Shown: positions 8,432-18,314, numbered from the stretch's first letter. The stretch is 64,000 nucleotides of DNA from Butyrivibrio sp. INlla21 (GCF_900116875.1 NZ_FPCC01000006.1:105555-169554), one strand, 5' to 3'. Notes: a model not told the origin generated them from the sequence alone. Program-made: numbers and translations.

Positions 8432-10463
8432 GTTTGTGTTTATAGCTCTCCTTGCTGTTCTATTTATTGAGATTTTTGGATTTAATTATAAGTTCTGGCT
8501 CTATGGAAATATGGGGCAGCCGATAACGCCAACTTTTTATTTTGAAGATGGCACTCCTGTTGTGAGTGGCCAAAGTTATACCGTTTCAGAAAATATGGAA
8601 TTGGAATCGGAGAGCATCGGCGTCGATGTAAAGAATATCCATATAGGTGTTTCGGACTGTAATGATGAAAGATGGAAGAGGAAAGACAGACAATGTGTGC
8701 TTCATGTCCTGACTTCCGTTACGGATGAGGGCCATGCTCTTTTCTATAATTTCGTTCAAAATGTTGTAAGTCCGTTGGTTCCGGATTCAATGTACCTGCC
8801 GGTGGAAGCGTTTGGCAAGGTAGATAAGATAAAATTGAATATTGTAGATGATATTGATGAAATAGTATTTGATTCTATCGTGGTAAATGACAGAATGCCA
8901 TTTAGATTCAATATTGTTCGAGCCTTTTTTCTTTTTATACTTCTTGTTGGATTACGCGTGATTCTGCGTGGAAATTACTATGATATGGCCGGTATGGATG
9001 AAGGAAGACGCAGAGCGGGGATTGTATGTCTTCTTTTTACAATTGGATTGTCGTTACTTGTTTTGTTAGTCCAGCATCAAACGAGTGACTCGGGGAGTAG
9101 TATGGGATATGGAGAACTTGCCAGAGCCATATCTGAAGGAAATGTTTATGTTAGCGACGAGGCTGACGATACTCTTTTATCTATGGAGAATCCATATGAC
9201 ACCGCAAACAGAGCAGCGCTCGGTGCGCATGCGAAATGGGATACGGCCTTTTATCAAGGAAAGTACTATGTATATTTCGGAGTTGTCCCCGCGCTGTTTT
9301 TGAATTTGCCGTATTATCTGCTGACAGGCGAAGACATGCCATATGTTACGGAGGCTTGCATTATCGATGTGCTCCTATTGATAGCATGCTTTGTTTTGAT
9401 GAATGAGCTCAGAAAAAAGATTAATAAAAAGATGCCGTTAAGCTTGTTTCTGTTGTTGTCTTTGACATGTACTTTTTCTGCGGGAATGATCTTATTGATC
9501 AAGAAAGCATCTATTTATTATGTTGCTATAGGAGCAGGGCTTGTCTTTGTGTGCTTCGGACTGGCTCTTTGGTTAAGTTCGCTTACGTATGGTGAGGACA
9601 GTACCGATCCGGATGGTTCTCATAATATATGTTTGTGGCGAGGTATGCTTGGATCGTTTTGCATGGCATGTGCAGTTGGATGCAGACCACAATTTGCAAT
9701 AGCAAGTTTTCTTGGAATTATTATTTTTAGGAATTTATATAAAAAAGACAGTAAGAAAAGATATACCGGAATCCCAAGATTATTGATGTTGCTGCTTCCT
9801 TATGTGCCTGTTGCTGCAGGTCTTATGTATTACAATTATATTAGATTTGGGTCAGTATTCGATTTTGGCGCAAATTATAATATGACCGGGTACGACATGG
9901 TGCATATGGGCATACATATTGCCAGAATACCAATTGGATTATGGTATTATCTTTTTAATTTGCCAAAGTTCAATTTCGAGTTTCCCTATATGTATCCTAC
10001 ATCGGTTGATAGCGGATATCAGGGCTTCATTGTCAGTGAAGATCAAATTGGCGGAGTGCTTTGGGTGATCCCGCTTGTCTGGATCTGTGCATTGGATTTG
10101 AAGAAAAAAACACGAAACAGCCAAATGTTATATATGAGGATTCTATGTTATCTGATCGTGCCTATTGTTGTTGCGGTGGATACCATAATGTGCGGAGTTC
10201 TTGTTAGATACCAGGCGGATTTCAGACTGTATCTTGTTATTCCGGCAGCTATGATCGCGATGGAATTGCTCAATAAGGATTGTTGTGATAAAGAAAGCTA
10301 CAACAGGAGAGCTAGGCGGATTGCCCTTTTGTGTATAGCAACACTTGCAATGTGTCTGCTTACTGTTTTCTGTCAGTATGAGAGTCCGGATTATTTGGAT
10401 TATGCAAACAATCCTGTATTGTTTTGCAGAATGAAAATGTTCTTTGGATTATTTTCGCCATGA
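8418..10463 (+). CDS. Large multi-pass membrane protein, GT-C glycosyltransferase-like
   Basis: 681 aa. One N-terminal membrane segment, an extracytoplasmic domain (about residues 25-160), then about ten further hydrophobic segments. The motif KWDTAFYQGKYYVYFGVVP (about residue 277) resembles the periplasmic loop region of GT-C (ArnT/PMT-like) transferases, but the canonical acidic DE loop is not clear, so the assignment is tentative. ATG 8418 is preferred over GTG 8409. It overlaps the preceding protease gene by 14 bases, making it the last member of the five-gene run from 4858. No terminal poly-U terminator is obvious apart from the palindrome at 10474. Confidence 0.6.
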   Translation: MKKNKFVFIALLAVLFIEIFGFNYKFWLYGNMGQPITPTFYFEDGTPVVSGQSYTVSENMELESESIGVDVKNIHIGVSDCNDERWKRKDRQCVLHVLTSVTDEGHALFYNFVQNVVSPLVPDSMYLPVEAFGKVDKIKLNIVDDIDEIVFDSIVVNDRMPFRFNIVRAFFLFILLVGLRVILRGNYYDMAGMDEGRRRAGIVCLLFTIGLSLLVLLVQHQTSDSGSSMGYGELARAISEGNVYVSDEADDTLLSMENPYDTANRAALGAHAKWDTAFYQGKYYVYFGVVPALFLNLPYYLLTGEDMPYVTEACIIDVLLLIACFVLMNELRKKINKKMPLSLFLLLSLTCTFSAGMILLIKKASIYYVAIGAGLVFVCFGLALWLSSLTYGEDSTDPDGSHNICLWRGMLGSFCMACAVGCRPQFAIASFLGIIIFRNLYKKDSKKRYTGIPRLLMLLLPYVPVAAGLMYYNYIRFGSVFDFGANYNMTGYDMVHMGIHIARIPIGLWYYLFNLPKFNFEFPYMYPTSVDSGYQGFIVSEDQIGGVLWVIPLVWICALDLKKKTRNSQMLYMRILCYLIVPIVVAVDTIMCGVLVRYQADFRLYLVIPAAMIAMELLNKDCCDKESYNRRARRIALLCIATLAMCLLTVFCQYESPDYLDYANNPVLFCRMKMFFGLFSP

Positions 10464-10473
10464 AGCTGAGGTT

Positions 10474-10494
10474 TTAAGCCCCCTAGGGGGTTAA
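10474..10494 (+). terminator. Palindromic hairpin, probable weak terminator
   Basis: TTAAG-CCCCC-TA-GGGGG-TTAA is a near-perfect palindrome 10 bases after the membrane-protein stop, followed by only four T. The two-base centre means a few central pairs must open to form a loop. It separates the CPBP run from the regulator genes. Confidence 0.45.
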
Positions 10495-10559
10495 TTTTCG
10501 CAAATTTATGTTATTATGATACGTGAAGTTTAAACGACGACAGCAAGGGGAGGCATGTG

Positions 10560-11246
10560 GTGAAAGTATTTATAGTAGAAGATGATGATGTAATAGCAAA
10601 AATGATCGAAAAACACTTATCTTCCTGGCAGATGGAAGCCAAGATTGTTGAAGATTTTCATAATGTAACGGAAGAAGCACTTAATTACGGACCGGATATC
10701 ATTCTTATGGATCTTAAGCTCCCTGTGTGCAACGGATTCTTTTGGTGCAGTGAGATAAGAAAGACTTCAAACGTTCCGATAGTTTTTCTCTCATCGGCCG
10801 ATGACAACATGAATATCGTAATGGCGATGAATATGGGCGCGGATGATTTCATATCTAAGCCATTTGACCTGCAGGTCCTTACAGCCAAGATACAGGCGAT
10901 ACTAAGGCGCAGCAGTGCTCATCCGGAGACAGCACATTTTCTTTCATGCGGAGGCGTTAAGCTCAATCTTGACGATACGACAGCGATGGTGGGTGATGAG
11001 AAGCTTGAGCTTACCAAGAATGAATTCCTTATTCTTAAGACCCTGATGGAATCTCCCGGCAAGGTCATTTCAAGAGAGACCATCATGGAGAGACTCTGGG
11101 GCGACGAGGAGTTTGTCGATGACAACACGCTTACCGTCAACGTCACCAGAATCAGGAAAAAGATAGAAAACGCGGGACTTAATAACTACATTGTTACCAA
11201 GAGAGGAATGGGATATATCGTTGGCGAAGAAGGAATTTCTGAATAA
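10560..11246 (+). CDS. OmpR/BceR-type response regulator
   Basis: The receiver domain (residues 1-115) has VEDDD, the phospho-acceptor Asp in ILMDLKLP, a conserved Ser in FLSSADD and the Lys in FISKPFD. A C-terminal OmpR-type winged helix (about residues 130-228) follows. Two in-frame GTG codons (10557, 10560) are possible; the second is better spaced from GGGGAGG at 10547-10553. It overlaps the histidine-kinase gene and is followed by an ABC transporter, the standard BceRS-BceAB arrangement for sensing peptide antibiotics such as bacitracin. Confidence 0.9.
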   Translation: MKVFIVEDDDVIAKMIEKHLSSWQMEAKIVEDFHNVTEEALNYGPDIILMDLKLPVCNGFFWCSEIRKTSNVPIVFLSSADDNMNIVMAMNMGADDFISKPFDLQVLTAKIQAILRRSSAHPETAHFLSCGGVKLNLDDTTAMVGDEKLELTKNEFLILKTLMESPGKVISRETIMERLWGDEEFVDDNTLTVNVTRIRKKIENAGLNNYIVTKRGMGYIVGEEGISE

Positions 11247-12141
11247 TAATAAGAATCTCATTTACGGAGATCTGATAATAACAGTGATACTTCTGGCAGT
11301 GTCGAGCCTGTATGAAATATCCAAGGAGTACCTTATTTATCTGGTTCTTTTTATGATGATAAAAAGTGCTCTGGTACTGTTTGTAAATTACTATCAGCAG
11401 GTCGTAAAGGTCAGAGACACTAATGTGGAAAAAGAGCCTGAGAGAAGAGTAGACGTCGACAACTGGGAGGAACTCAGGGAAAAAGAGGACTTCTACGTGC
11501 TCTGGGTTCACCAGATAAAAACACCTATCGCCGCGCTCAATCTTCTTTTGCAGGATCCTGACAAAAACGAAGCGCTCTGCAGACAGGAGCTCTTTAAAAT
11601 AGAAAACTACGTTGAGATGAGCCTTAATTATCTTAGGTTTGAAGCGATGTCCAACGATCTCGGACTTAAGAGCTACAACCTTGAGAACATGGTCAAGCAG
11701 GTGGTCAAGAAGTACTCATCCGTATTTATCTACAACCACATCGCGGTCAACATGGAGGAGCTCGATTGCAACATCCTTACCGATGAGAAGTGGTTTTGCT
11801 TTGTACTTGAGCAGATACTGTCAAACGCTCTTAAATACACCAAGAAAGGTAGCGTCACTTTTTACGCGGAGCAGGACGGCGGAAGCATTATATTAAAAGT
11901 AAAAGACACCGGAATCGGAATCAGAAAAGAGGACATACCCAGGCTCTTCCAAAAGGGCTTTACCGGTTACAACGGAAGGATCGACAAGAAGGCGAGCGGA
12001 CTCGGACTCTATCTTTGCAAGAACATCTGCGATAAGCTCGGGCACAAGATAAGCATTGATTCCAAGGAAGGTGAAGGGACTGAAGTTTGTATCACTGTTT
12101 CCAAGGAAAAAGTACACACATCGGACCTTACAAAAATGTAA
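11221..12141 (+). CDS. BceS-type intramembrane-sensing histidine kinase
   Basis: Two closely spaced N-terminal membrane segments with almost no outer loop, as in kinases that sense through their partner transporter. The phosphorylation site is HQIKTPI; the ATP-binding boxes are EQILSNALKYT, DTGIGIRKEDI and GLGLYLCKN. The gene overlaps the regulator. The frame opens at TTG 11191; TTG 11221 is chosen because AGAGGAATGG lies upstream and the product then begins just before the first membrane helix. CTG 11239 is another option, so the start is uncertain. Confidence 0.87.
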   Translation: MAKKEFLNNNKNLIYGDLIITVILLAVSSLYEISKEYLIYLVLFMMIKSALVLFVNYYQQVVKVRDTNVEKEPERRVDVDNWEELREKEDFYVLWVHQIKTPIAALNLLLQDPDKNEALCRQELFKIENYVEMSLNYLRFEAMSNDLGLKSYNLENMVKQVVKKYSSVFIYNHIAVNMEELDCNILTDEKWFCFVLEQILSNALKYTKKGSVTFYAEQDGGSIILKVKDTGIGIRKEDIPRLFQKGFTGYNGRIDKKASGLGLYLCKNICDKLGHKISIDSKEGEGTEVCITVSKEKVHTSDLTKM

Positions 12142-12151
12142 GAATAGCAAG

Positions 12152-12193
12152 AAGAAATGTAAGCCAATAACAAGGTTTTACATTTCTTTTTTT
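12152..12193 (+). terminator. Terminator between the kinase and the ABC transporter
   Basis: AAGAAATGTAA (12152-12162) pairs perfectly with TTACATTTCTT (12178-12188), followed by T. The transporter therefore has its own transcription start, as expected if BceR induces it separately. Confidence 0.88.
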
Positions 12194-12273
12194 GTTACTA
12201 TAATTTCAGCGACAAGGAAACGAGTGCGTTCGTTTCATCACATAAAACCAACAGTCTATAAAAGGAGAAAAAC

Positions 12274-13044
12274 ATGTCATTAATGGAAGTAAGTCACATC
12301 AAAAAAATCTACACAACCCGCATGGGAATAGAACAGGTTACAGCACTTAAGGACGTTCATTTCAGCGTTGAAGATGGGGAATTCGTTGCGATCATGGGTG
12401 AGTCCGGAAGCGGAAAGACAACTCTTTTGAACATACTTGCAAGCCTCGATGTTCCCACAGCAGGAAAGGCATTCATCGACGGCAAGGACTTTTCCAAGTT
12501 AAAAGACAATGAGAGAGCAATCTTCAGAAGACAGAACCTCGGATTTGTTTTCCAGGATTTCAACCTTCTTGATAATTTCACTATAGAAGACAACATCAAG
12601 CTTCCGCTTGTACTTGCGGGAGAAAACCATAAGACCATGGATTCCAAGGTAAAAGACGTTGCGAAGAGACTCGGCATTGAAGAGCTCCTTGGCAAGTATC
12701 CTTACGAGGTATCCGGCGGACAGAAGCAGAGAACCGCAGTTGCAAGAGCCCTTATCACCAATCCCAGGATTCTTCTAGCGGATGAGCCTACGGGAGCGCT
12801 TGATTCCAAGGCAGCAACTAATCTTATGAGACTCTTTAGAGAGATCAACAAGAGCGGTCAGACAATCCTTATGGTTACTCACAGTAACGTTGCCGCAAGC
12901 TATGCCGGCAGAGTTATGTTCATAAAGGATGGAGAAGTTTTCCATCAGCTTTATCGCGGGGAAAAGACAAGAAGCGAGATGCTTGATGATATCTGCGATG
13001 CAGTTACCATTCTTATGAGAGGAGGAGATGAAAGTGAATCCTAA
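12274..13044 (+). CDS. BceA-like ABC transporter ATPase
   Basis: ATPase of the MacB/LolD/BceA family. Walker A is GESGSGKTTLL, signature VSGGQKQR, Walker B ILLADEPTGALD, H-loop MVTHS. 256 aa is typical of BceA. AAAGGAG precedes the ATG by 7 bases. It overlaps the permease gene by 17 bases. The partner kinase and regulator lie immediately upstream behind a terminator, so this is a full antimicrobial-peptide detoxification module. The specific antibiotic cannot be predicted. Confidence 0.92.
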   Translation: MSLMEVSHIKKIYTTRMGIEQVTALKDVHFSVEDGEFVAIMGESGSGKTTLLNILASLDVPTAGKAFIDGKDFSKLKDNERAIFRRQNLGFVFQDFNLLDNFTIEDNIKLPLVLAGENHKTMDSKVKDVAKRLGIEELLGKYPYEVSGGQKQRTAVARALITNPRILLADEPTGALDSKAATNLMRLFREINKSGQTILMVTHSNVAASYAGRVMFIKDGEVFHQLYRGEKTRSEMLDDICDAVTILMRGGDESES

Positions 13045-15067
13045 GTTTATTTTAAAAATGGCTTTTACGAGCATGAAAAAGAATATACGGACTTTGGTTC
13101 CTTTCATTATTTCAAGCTCCATTATGATCATGCTCTTTTACATTATGGACTCTCTCTCAAGGACAGGCTTCCTTGTTACGGAAAGCGGAGCAGTCTTTTA
13201 TGGCGCAGATACTATAGCAGCGCTTCTTTCTATCGGAAAAGGAATAGTGATCCTCTTTGCCTTCGGCTTTATTTTATATGCCAACAGATTCGTTATGCGA
13301 AGCAGGAAAAGAGAGATGGGACTCTACGGGATACTGGGGCTTAGCAAAAAGCACATAGCCGCGATCCTTTTTGTCGAGAACGTTATTACATCAACACTTG
13401 CGATCGGCCTCGGTATCATAGTAGGGACCTTCCTCAATAAGCTCATGCTTCTAGTTCTTTATAAGCTTGTTGGCCAAAAACCTTTGGACGGACTTGTTTT
13501 TTCAACGAATGCTCTATTATTTACGCTGATTGCATTTGAGTTCTGGTTTTTTATATGCTACATATACAACGCGCTTTCAGTCAATTTCGGAAAGCCGATA
13601 GCTCTTTTGAAAAGTGAGAATATGGGAGAAAAAGAGCCTAAGACAAGATATATTCTTCTTATTGCCGGAACTATTTGCCTTGGTATAGGATATGTTCTTG
13701 CACTTAGGACAAAAAACACTTTTTCTGCATTATCAGTGCTTTTCCAAAGTGTATTTTTTGTAATCCTCGGTACATATTTTCTCTTTGTTGCCGGAAGTAT
13801 CTTTGTACTTAAGATGCTTAAGAAGAATAAGAAATTCTATTACAATACAAGGAATTTTATAAGCGTATCAAACCTTATGTTCAGAATGAAGCACAACGCG
13901 GTCGGACTTGCATCCATATGCGTACTTTCAACTGCGGTAATAATTCTCTTTACATGCTGTGCTTCGATATCTCTTCTCGGAGAGCAGAACATAAATATGA
14001 TGTTCCCAAAAGATACCGTGATCGTCGCAAATGTGGATGAAAACTTTGACAGAGATACATTCATGAATTCAACGAACGACGCGTGCCAAAAAATCGGAAT
14101 AGAACCATGTGACACGGAAACATTGCAGTATACGCAGGGAATGCTTCTTGAGACAGATGACGGATTTGCGGTATTTAGCAGTCTGAATGCGAATATAACC
14201 GATCTTGCGGCTATATCGGATGTTTATATACTTACGCCCGAGGAATATAAATATGTAACAGGGCAAGATATAAGCGTAGGACCGGGAGAAGTATATGTAA
14301 AAGAGTGCCCGAAAGAGATCATGAAAACCGGCAGCATTAAAATACTCGGTGATGAATACAAGATCAAGGGTGAGATTGAGAATGAAGATATTAAGAAAGT
14401 CTATGAGCCTGAGATGTTTCTTTTCGGTAAGCTATTGATCGTTGCCGATGATGAGAACCTGAATCAAAAAATGGGTAAAGAGGTACTTGTACTCGGAGAT
14501 GAAGAAAAAGAGTATTTTGACCATGTTTCATGTATCGAATTTAATCTTGTAGACAAAGACAGATTTGATAAAGTGGATCTTTTAAACGACGAGCTCGTAA
14601 ACAGAGGCTTTTCAATCGATGATGTAAGAAACAAGCAGACGTACAGAAGCCAGTTCTACAGCGTTTACGGCGGCGTCTTGTTTGTCGGAGGATTCCTGTC
14701 TGTTGTATTCCTACTTGCAACAGTGATGATCATATACTACAAGCAGATGTCGGAAGGACTTGAAGACAGAAGAAGATTTGACATCCTTAAGAAAGTCGGA
14801 CTTACGGAAAAAGAGGCTAAGAAGACTATCAGAACGCAGGTAATGACAATGTTCTTTTTACCGGTGTTTGCTTCGATAATCCATGCTTCAATTGCGAGCA
14901 GTATAGTAAGACTGTTCTTAAACAGCATACTTTTTGTTGATATACCTACCTTCTTTATGTGCATAACAATAGCAAGCGTAAGCTTCTTCCTGGTATATAT
15001 ATTTGTTTATCTCATGACGTCCAAGCAGTACTACGAGACGGTCTACGGAAGGAGTGAAGCAGCGTGA
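13028..15067 (+). CDS. BceB-like ABC transporter permease
   Basis: 679 aa with ten predicted membrane segments in the BceB pattern: four N-terminal helices, two central, a large extracytoplasmic domain (about residues 315-535) that in this family binds the peptide-lipid target, then four C-terminal helices. FtsX-like sequence occurs at both ends (MRSRKREMGLYGILGL and RRRFDILKKVGL). The start has GAGGAGG upstream and overlaps the ATPase. It would signal to the kinase at 11221 in addition to transport. Confidence 0.9.
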   Translation: MKVNPKFILKMAFTSMKKNIRTLVPFIISSSIMIMLFYIMDSLSRTGFLVTESGAVFYGADTIAALLSIGKGIVILFAFGFILYANRFVMRSRKREMGLYGILGLSKKHIAAILFVENVITSTLAIGLGIIVGTFLNKLMLLVLYKLVGQKPLDGLVFSTNALLFTLIAFEFWFFICYIYNALSVNFGKPIALLKSENMGEKEPKTRYILLIAGTICLGIGYVLALRTKNTFSALSVLFQSVFFVILGTYFLFVAGSIFVLKMLKKNKKFYYNTRNFISVSNLMFRMKHNAVGLASICVLSTAVIILFTCCASISLLGEQNINMMFPKDTVIVANVDENFDRDTFMNSTNDACQKIGIEPCDTETLQYTQGMLLETDDGFAVFSSLNANITDLAAISDVYILTPEEYKYVTGQDISVGPGEVYVKECPKEIMKTGSIKILGDEYKIKGEIENEDIKKVYEPEMFLFGKLLIVADDENLNQKMGKEVLVLGDEEKEYFDHVSCIEFNLVDKDRFDKVDLLNDELVNRGFSIDDVRNKQTYRSQFYSVYGGVLFVGGFLSVVFLLATVMIIYYKQMSEGLEDRRRFDILKKVGLTEKEAKKTIRTQVMTMFFLPVFASIIHASIASSIVRLFLNSILFVDIPTFFMCITIASVSFFLVYIFVYLMTSKQYYETVYGRSEAA

Positions 15068-15128
15068 GCAAGCGCCCCTATAAGTAATTATTCCCCCATA
15101 AGATGCCACGCTGTTTTACTATAGATGC

Positions 15129-15632
15129 TTATTCGGAGCAACCTCTCAGTATTTCAAGGAGCTTATCGGCAATTATGTCCGCGACGGACAACTTGTACAG
15201 GTACCTGCTGTCCCTGGGCGATAAGCTTACATGTTCCGAGGAAAGAGTCTCTTTATCAGCTATGGCGAAATACACCTCACCCGGCACGCTGTCATTATTT
15301 GACGGGTCGATATTTCCCATAGTACCGGTGACACCTACGCCAATATCCGCGGCGTAGGTGTTTTTACATGCCTTTGCCATTTCTTTTGCCGTCTCTTCAG
15401 AATACACGCCGTACTTATCGATCGTCTCGGCAGGAACATTCTGCATGATCTTGGCTTCATTTGAATATGTCACAAAAGCTCCCTTAAGTACTTGCGACGA
15501 ACCTTCGGTATCCGTGATCAGGCTACTTATAAGTCCCGCAGTACAGCTCTCCATCGTAGTGATGGTGAGATTTTTGTCTATAAGGGTCTTGGTTATCTCT
15601 TCGTATTTATTTCTGACTTCGGTTTCTGTCAT
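15129..15632 (-). CDS. CinA C-terminal-domain protein (PncC-type NMN deamidase)
   Basis: Nicotinamide-nucleotide amidohydrolase family, predicted to convert NMN to nicotinate mononucleotide in pyridine-nucleotide salvage. Family signatures are TTMESCTAGLISSLITD near the N-terminus, then FVTYSNEAK, YGVYSEETAKEMA and GVTGTMG. The frame stays open to 15863, but ATG 15632 has AAGGAGCTCACC directly upstream and the preceding translation is unlike the family, so 15632 is chosen (167 aa, normal for the stand-alone domain). A single-gene unit. Confidence 0.88.
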   Translation of the reverse strand: MTETEVRNKYEEITKTLIDKNLTITTMESCTAGLISSLITDTEGSSQVLKGAFVTYSNEAKIMQNVPAETIDKYGVYSEETAKEMAKACKNTYAADIGVGVTGTMGNIDPSNNDSVPGEVYFAIADKETLSSEHVSLSPRDSRYLYKLSVADIIADKLLEILRGCSE

Positions 15633-15674
15633 GGTGAGCTCCTTGAATATTGTTCGCTGTATGCTCCTATTATA

Positions 15675-15803
15675 CATCAATACGAAGATAATGACGGAGA
15701 TGACGGAGACAGTGGTTTTTCTGAGGACGCGGCGCCTTCCGAAGAGTATCACGGCGATGTGGAAGCAAGCGATAATTCGGACGGAGACGACGATTCCGAA
15801 TAA
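15675..15803 (+). pseudogene. Stranded acidic C-terminal tail of a lost gene
   Basis: This 129-base segment reads in one frame as a highly acidic Asp/Glu/Ser/Gly tail that ends DDDSE and a TAA stop, with codon choice like real genes here. There is no start codon or ribosome site of its own. The frame upstream runs antisense through the CinA-like gene. It looks like the leftover 3' end of a gene whose body was deleted or replaced. The 132-aa protein at 673 ends in a comparable acidic SDSE tail, but similarity is compositional only. Confidence 0.4.
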
Positions 15804-15902
15804 CCGGATTTGAAAACATAATTTAAGTAGTCTTTTTTGCCCATATGTAATAGAATATAGCATTGAATAATTTTATTAGATTTTTACGGAGGATTTTTTA
15901 CA

Positions 15903-18314
15903 ATGCAGAAATGGGCAAGACTTCTTTATCAGCCTTCACTTCCGCTCTACGGTGACAAGAGAGTGACAGGCAGCAAGGAACACATTGAGATTTCAAAGAA
16001 AGCTGCGGATGAGGCGATAGTTCTTTTGAAGAATAACGGGGTTTTACCTCTTTCTAAGGAAAAGCCCCTTGTACTTCTCGGAAAGGCAGCGGTTGACTAC
16101 GTAAAAGGTGGTGGCGGTTCAGGAGATGTATATTGTGAGTACATTCACTCTTTGTACGATGGTCTCAAGATCCGCGAGGTTAAGGTTTATGAGCCTTTGA
16201 TGGAGTATTACAAGGAAGGGCTTACAGAGCAGTTCAAGACAGGGCGCGTTCCCGGAATGACTCAGGAGATCCCGATTCCTGCAGATATGCTCGCAGAAGC
16301 TAAGTCTTTTTCCGATACGGCAATTGTTGTACTTAATAGATTTTCCGGCGAAGGCTGGGATCGTAGCGATAAGGAAGGCGACTATGAGGACTTCAATCCT
16401 TGGCCTGCCGGCGTCAGCATGCCCAAGATCTCGGGCGAGATTTTCCTTGATGGAGACTTTTATCTGACTCCCGAAGAAAAAGAAATGATAAAGACCGCGA
16501 CAGACAACTTCAAAAACGTTGTCGCTGTTCTTAATGTGGGCGGAGTTATCGATTGCAGATGGATCGAAGAAGATTCCAAGATCGCCGCTGCCGTATACAT
16601 GGGTCAGGGCGGTATGGAAGGCGGACTTTCCGCAGCGGACGTGCTCCTTGGAAACGTGTGCCCTTCGGGAAGACTTGCAGATACATTTGCAGGCAAACTC
16701 GAGGATTATCCTTCAACCGAGAACTACCACGAGTCCATAGATTATGTTGATTATACTGAGGATATCTACGTCGGATATCGCTATTTCTCTACCATTCCCG
16801 GCGCAGATGCTAAGGTCATCTATCCTTTCGGCTACGGCCTTTCTTACACCGATTTTGAGGTAAAAGAGCTTTCGGCTGCGAAGAAGGACGAAGAGTTCAT
16901 CTTCACGGTCAAAGTTACAAATACAGGTAAAGTTGCGGGCAAGGAGGTTGTTCAGCTCTATGCATGTGCACCTTCCGGAAAGCTCGGTAAAGCCGCAAGG
17001 AGCTTGATCTCTTTTGACAAGACAAAAGAGCTAAAGGCCGGCGAGTCACAGATCCTTACTCTTGTGATTGATGAGTATGCGGTTTCTTCATTCGATGATC
17101 TCGGAAAGGTTGTCGATGCTTCTTATGTTCTTGAGAAAGGCGAGTACAGCTTCTATATTGGAAAGAACGTTAGAGACGCCGTAAAGTCTGAGTTTACATG
17201 GAGTCTTGGCGAGGACAAGGTTGTACAGAAGCTTTCGCACAAGGTAGTTCCTTCGGAGTTAAAGAAGCGTATGCTCAGTGACGGCTCTTTTGAAGAGCTT
17301 CCTCTCGGAGAGCACAAGGACAAAGACGAATGCATATTTGAGAAAATGCAGCCCGGAACCGAAGAAGCGACTGCTCCTTTGGTAAAAGAGATCCCGAGGC
17401 ACTACTATACACAGCCCATGCGCGAGGGCATCAAGAAATTCAGCGAAGTTGCTGAAGGCAAGATCACACTCGATGAGTTCATGGAGCAGCTTTCAACAGA
17501 TGACCTCATCCATCTTGTAGGCGGACAGCCCAATACCGGCGTTTCCAACGTATTCGGCTTCGGAAACATCTACGAGTACGGTGTTCCCAATGCAGCTACA
17601 GCAGACGGCCCCGCAGGTGTCCGTATCATGCCCGAGACAGGAGTTCGCACAACAGCGTTCCCTTGCTCAACATCGATCGCTTGCACATGGAATAAAGAGA
17701 TTGCGGAAGCAGTCGGCTTTACAGGCGGTGAGGAACTTAAAGAGAATAACCTTAGCGTGTGGCTTACACCCGCTATCAACATTCACAGAAGCCCTATGTG
17801 CGGAAGAAACTTTGAGTATTATTCAGAGGACCCTTATCTTACAGGAAAGATGGCGGCAGCGATGGTTCGCGGTATTCAGAGAAACCACGTCGGCGCAAGC
17901 GTTAAGCACTTTGCCTGCAACAACAAAGAGACCAACAGAAAGCACAGCGATTCCAGAGTTTCGGAGAGAGCTCTTCGTGAGATATATTTGAAGGCATTTG
18001 AGATGATCGTAAAAGAGGAAGAGCCTTATACCATCATGTCTTCTTACAATGTGGTCAACGGACTCAGAGCTTCGGAAAATAAGGACCTTATCACAGGAAT
18101 CCTTCGCGATGAGTGGGGCTACACCGGAATCGTTACATCAGACTGGTGGACAAGAGGTGAGCACTACAAGGAGATCAACGCAGGTAACGACCTTAAGATG
18201 GCGACAGGCTTCCCCGAGAGAGTTAAGAAGGCTATGGAGCAGGGCGCTGTCGATACAGATATGCTTAAGATCTGCGCTAAGAGAATCCTTGCAACCATTC
18301 TTAAGTTTGACTGA
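15903..18314 (+). CDS. Glycoside hydrolase family 3 beta-glucosidase with inverted domain order
   Basis: 803 aa. The GH3 C-terminal alpha/beta sandwich comes first (about residues 25-290, beginning VLLKNNGVLPL), then a fibronectin-III-like domain (about 305-415), then the catalytic TIM-barrel domain (about 500-800) with KHFACNN and the nucleophile Asp747 in TSDWW. This permuted order is known from rumen bacterial beta-glucosidases such as Butyrivibrio fibrisolvens BglA. There is no signal peptide, so it is cytoplasmic and should act on imported oligosaccharides. Start ATG 15903 follows GGAGG about 11 bases upstream. Specificity (glucoside or xyloside) cannot be fixed from sequence. Confidence 0.92.
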   Translation: MQKWARLLYQPSLPLYGDKRVTGSKEHIEISKKAADEAIVLLKNNGVLPLSKEKPLVLLGKAAVDYVKGGGGSGDVYCEYIHSLYDGLKIREVKVYEPLMEYYKEGLTEQFKTGRVPGMTQEIPIPADMLAEAKSFSDTAIVVLNRFSGEGWDRSDKEGDYEDFNPWPAGVSMPKISGEIFLDGDFYLTPEEKEMIKTATDNFKNVVAVLNVGGVIDCRWIEEDSKIAAAVYMGQGGMEGGLSAADVLLGNVCPSGRLADTFAGKLEDYPSTENYHESIDYVDYTEDIYVGYRYFSTIPGADAKVIYPFGYGLSYTDFEVKELSAAKKDEEFIFTVKVTNTGKVAGKEVVQLYACAPSGKLGKAARSLISFDKTKELKAGESQILTLVIDEYAVSSFDDLGKVVDASYVLEKGEYSFYIGKNVRDAVKSEFTWSLGEDKVVQKLSHKVVPSELKKRMLSDGSFEELPLGEHKDKDECIFEKMQPGTEEATAPLVKEIPRHYYTQPMREGIKKFSEVAEGKITLDEFMEQLSTDDLIHLVGGQPNTGVSNVFGFGNIYEYGVPNAATADGPAGVRIMPETGVRTTAFPCSTSIACTWNKEIAEAVGFTGGEELKENNLSVWLTPAINIHRSPMCGRNFEYYSEDPYLTGKMAAAMVRGIQRNHVGASVKHFACNNKETNRKHSDSRVSERALREIYLKAFEMIVKEEEPYTIMSSYNVVNGLRASENKDLITGILRDEWGYTGIVTSDWWTRGEHYKEINAGNDLKMATGFPERVKKAMEQGAVDTDMLKICAKRILATILKFD

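Noticed and set aside
15358..15813. Plus-strand frame of 151 codons opposite the CinA-like gene.
   Set aside because: Antisense shadow of a well-supported gene with no start signal. Only the acidic tail in another frame (15675-15803) looks gene-like.
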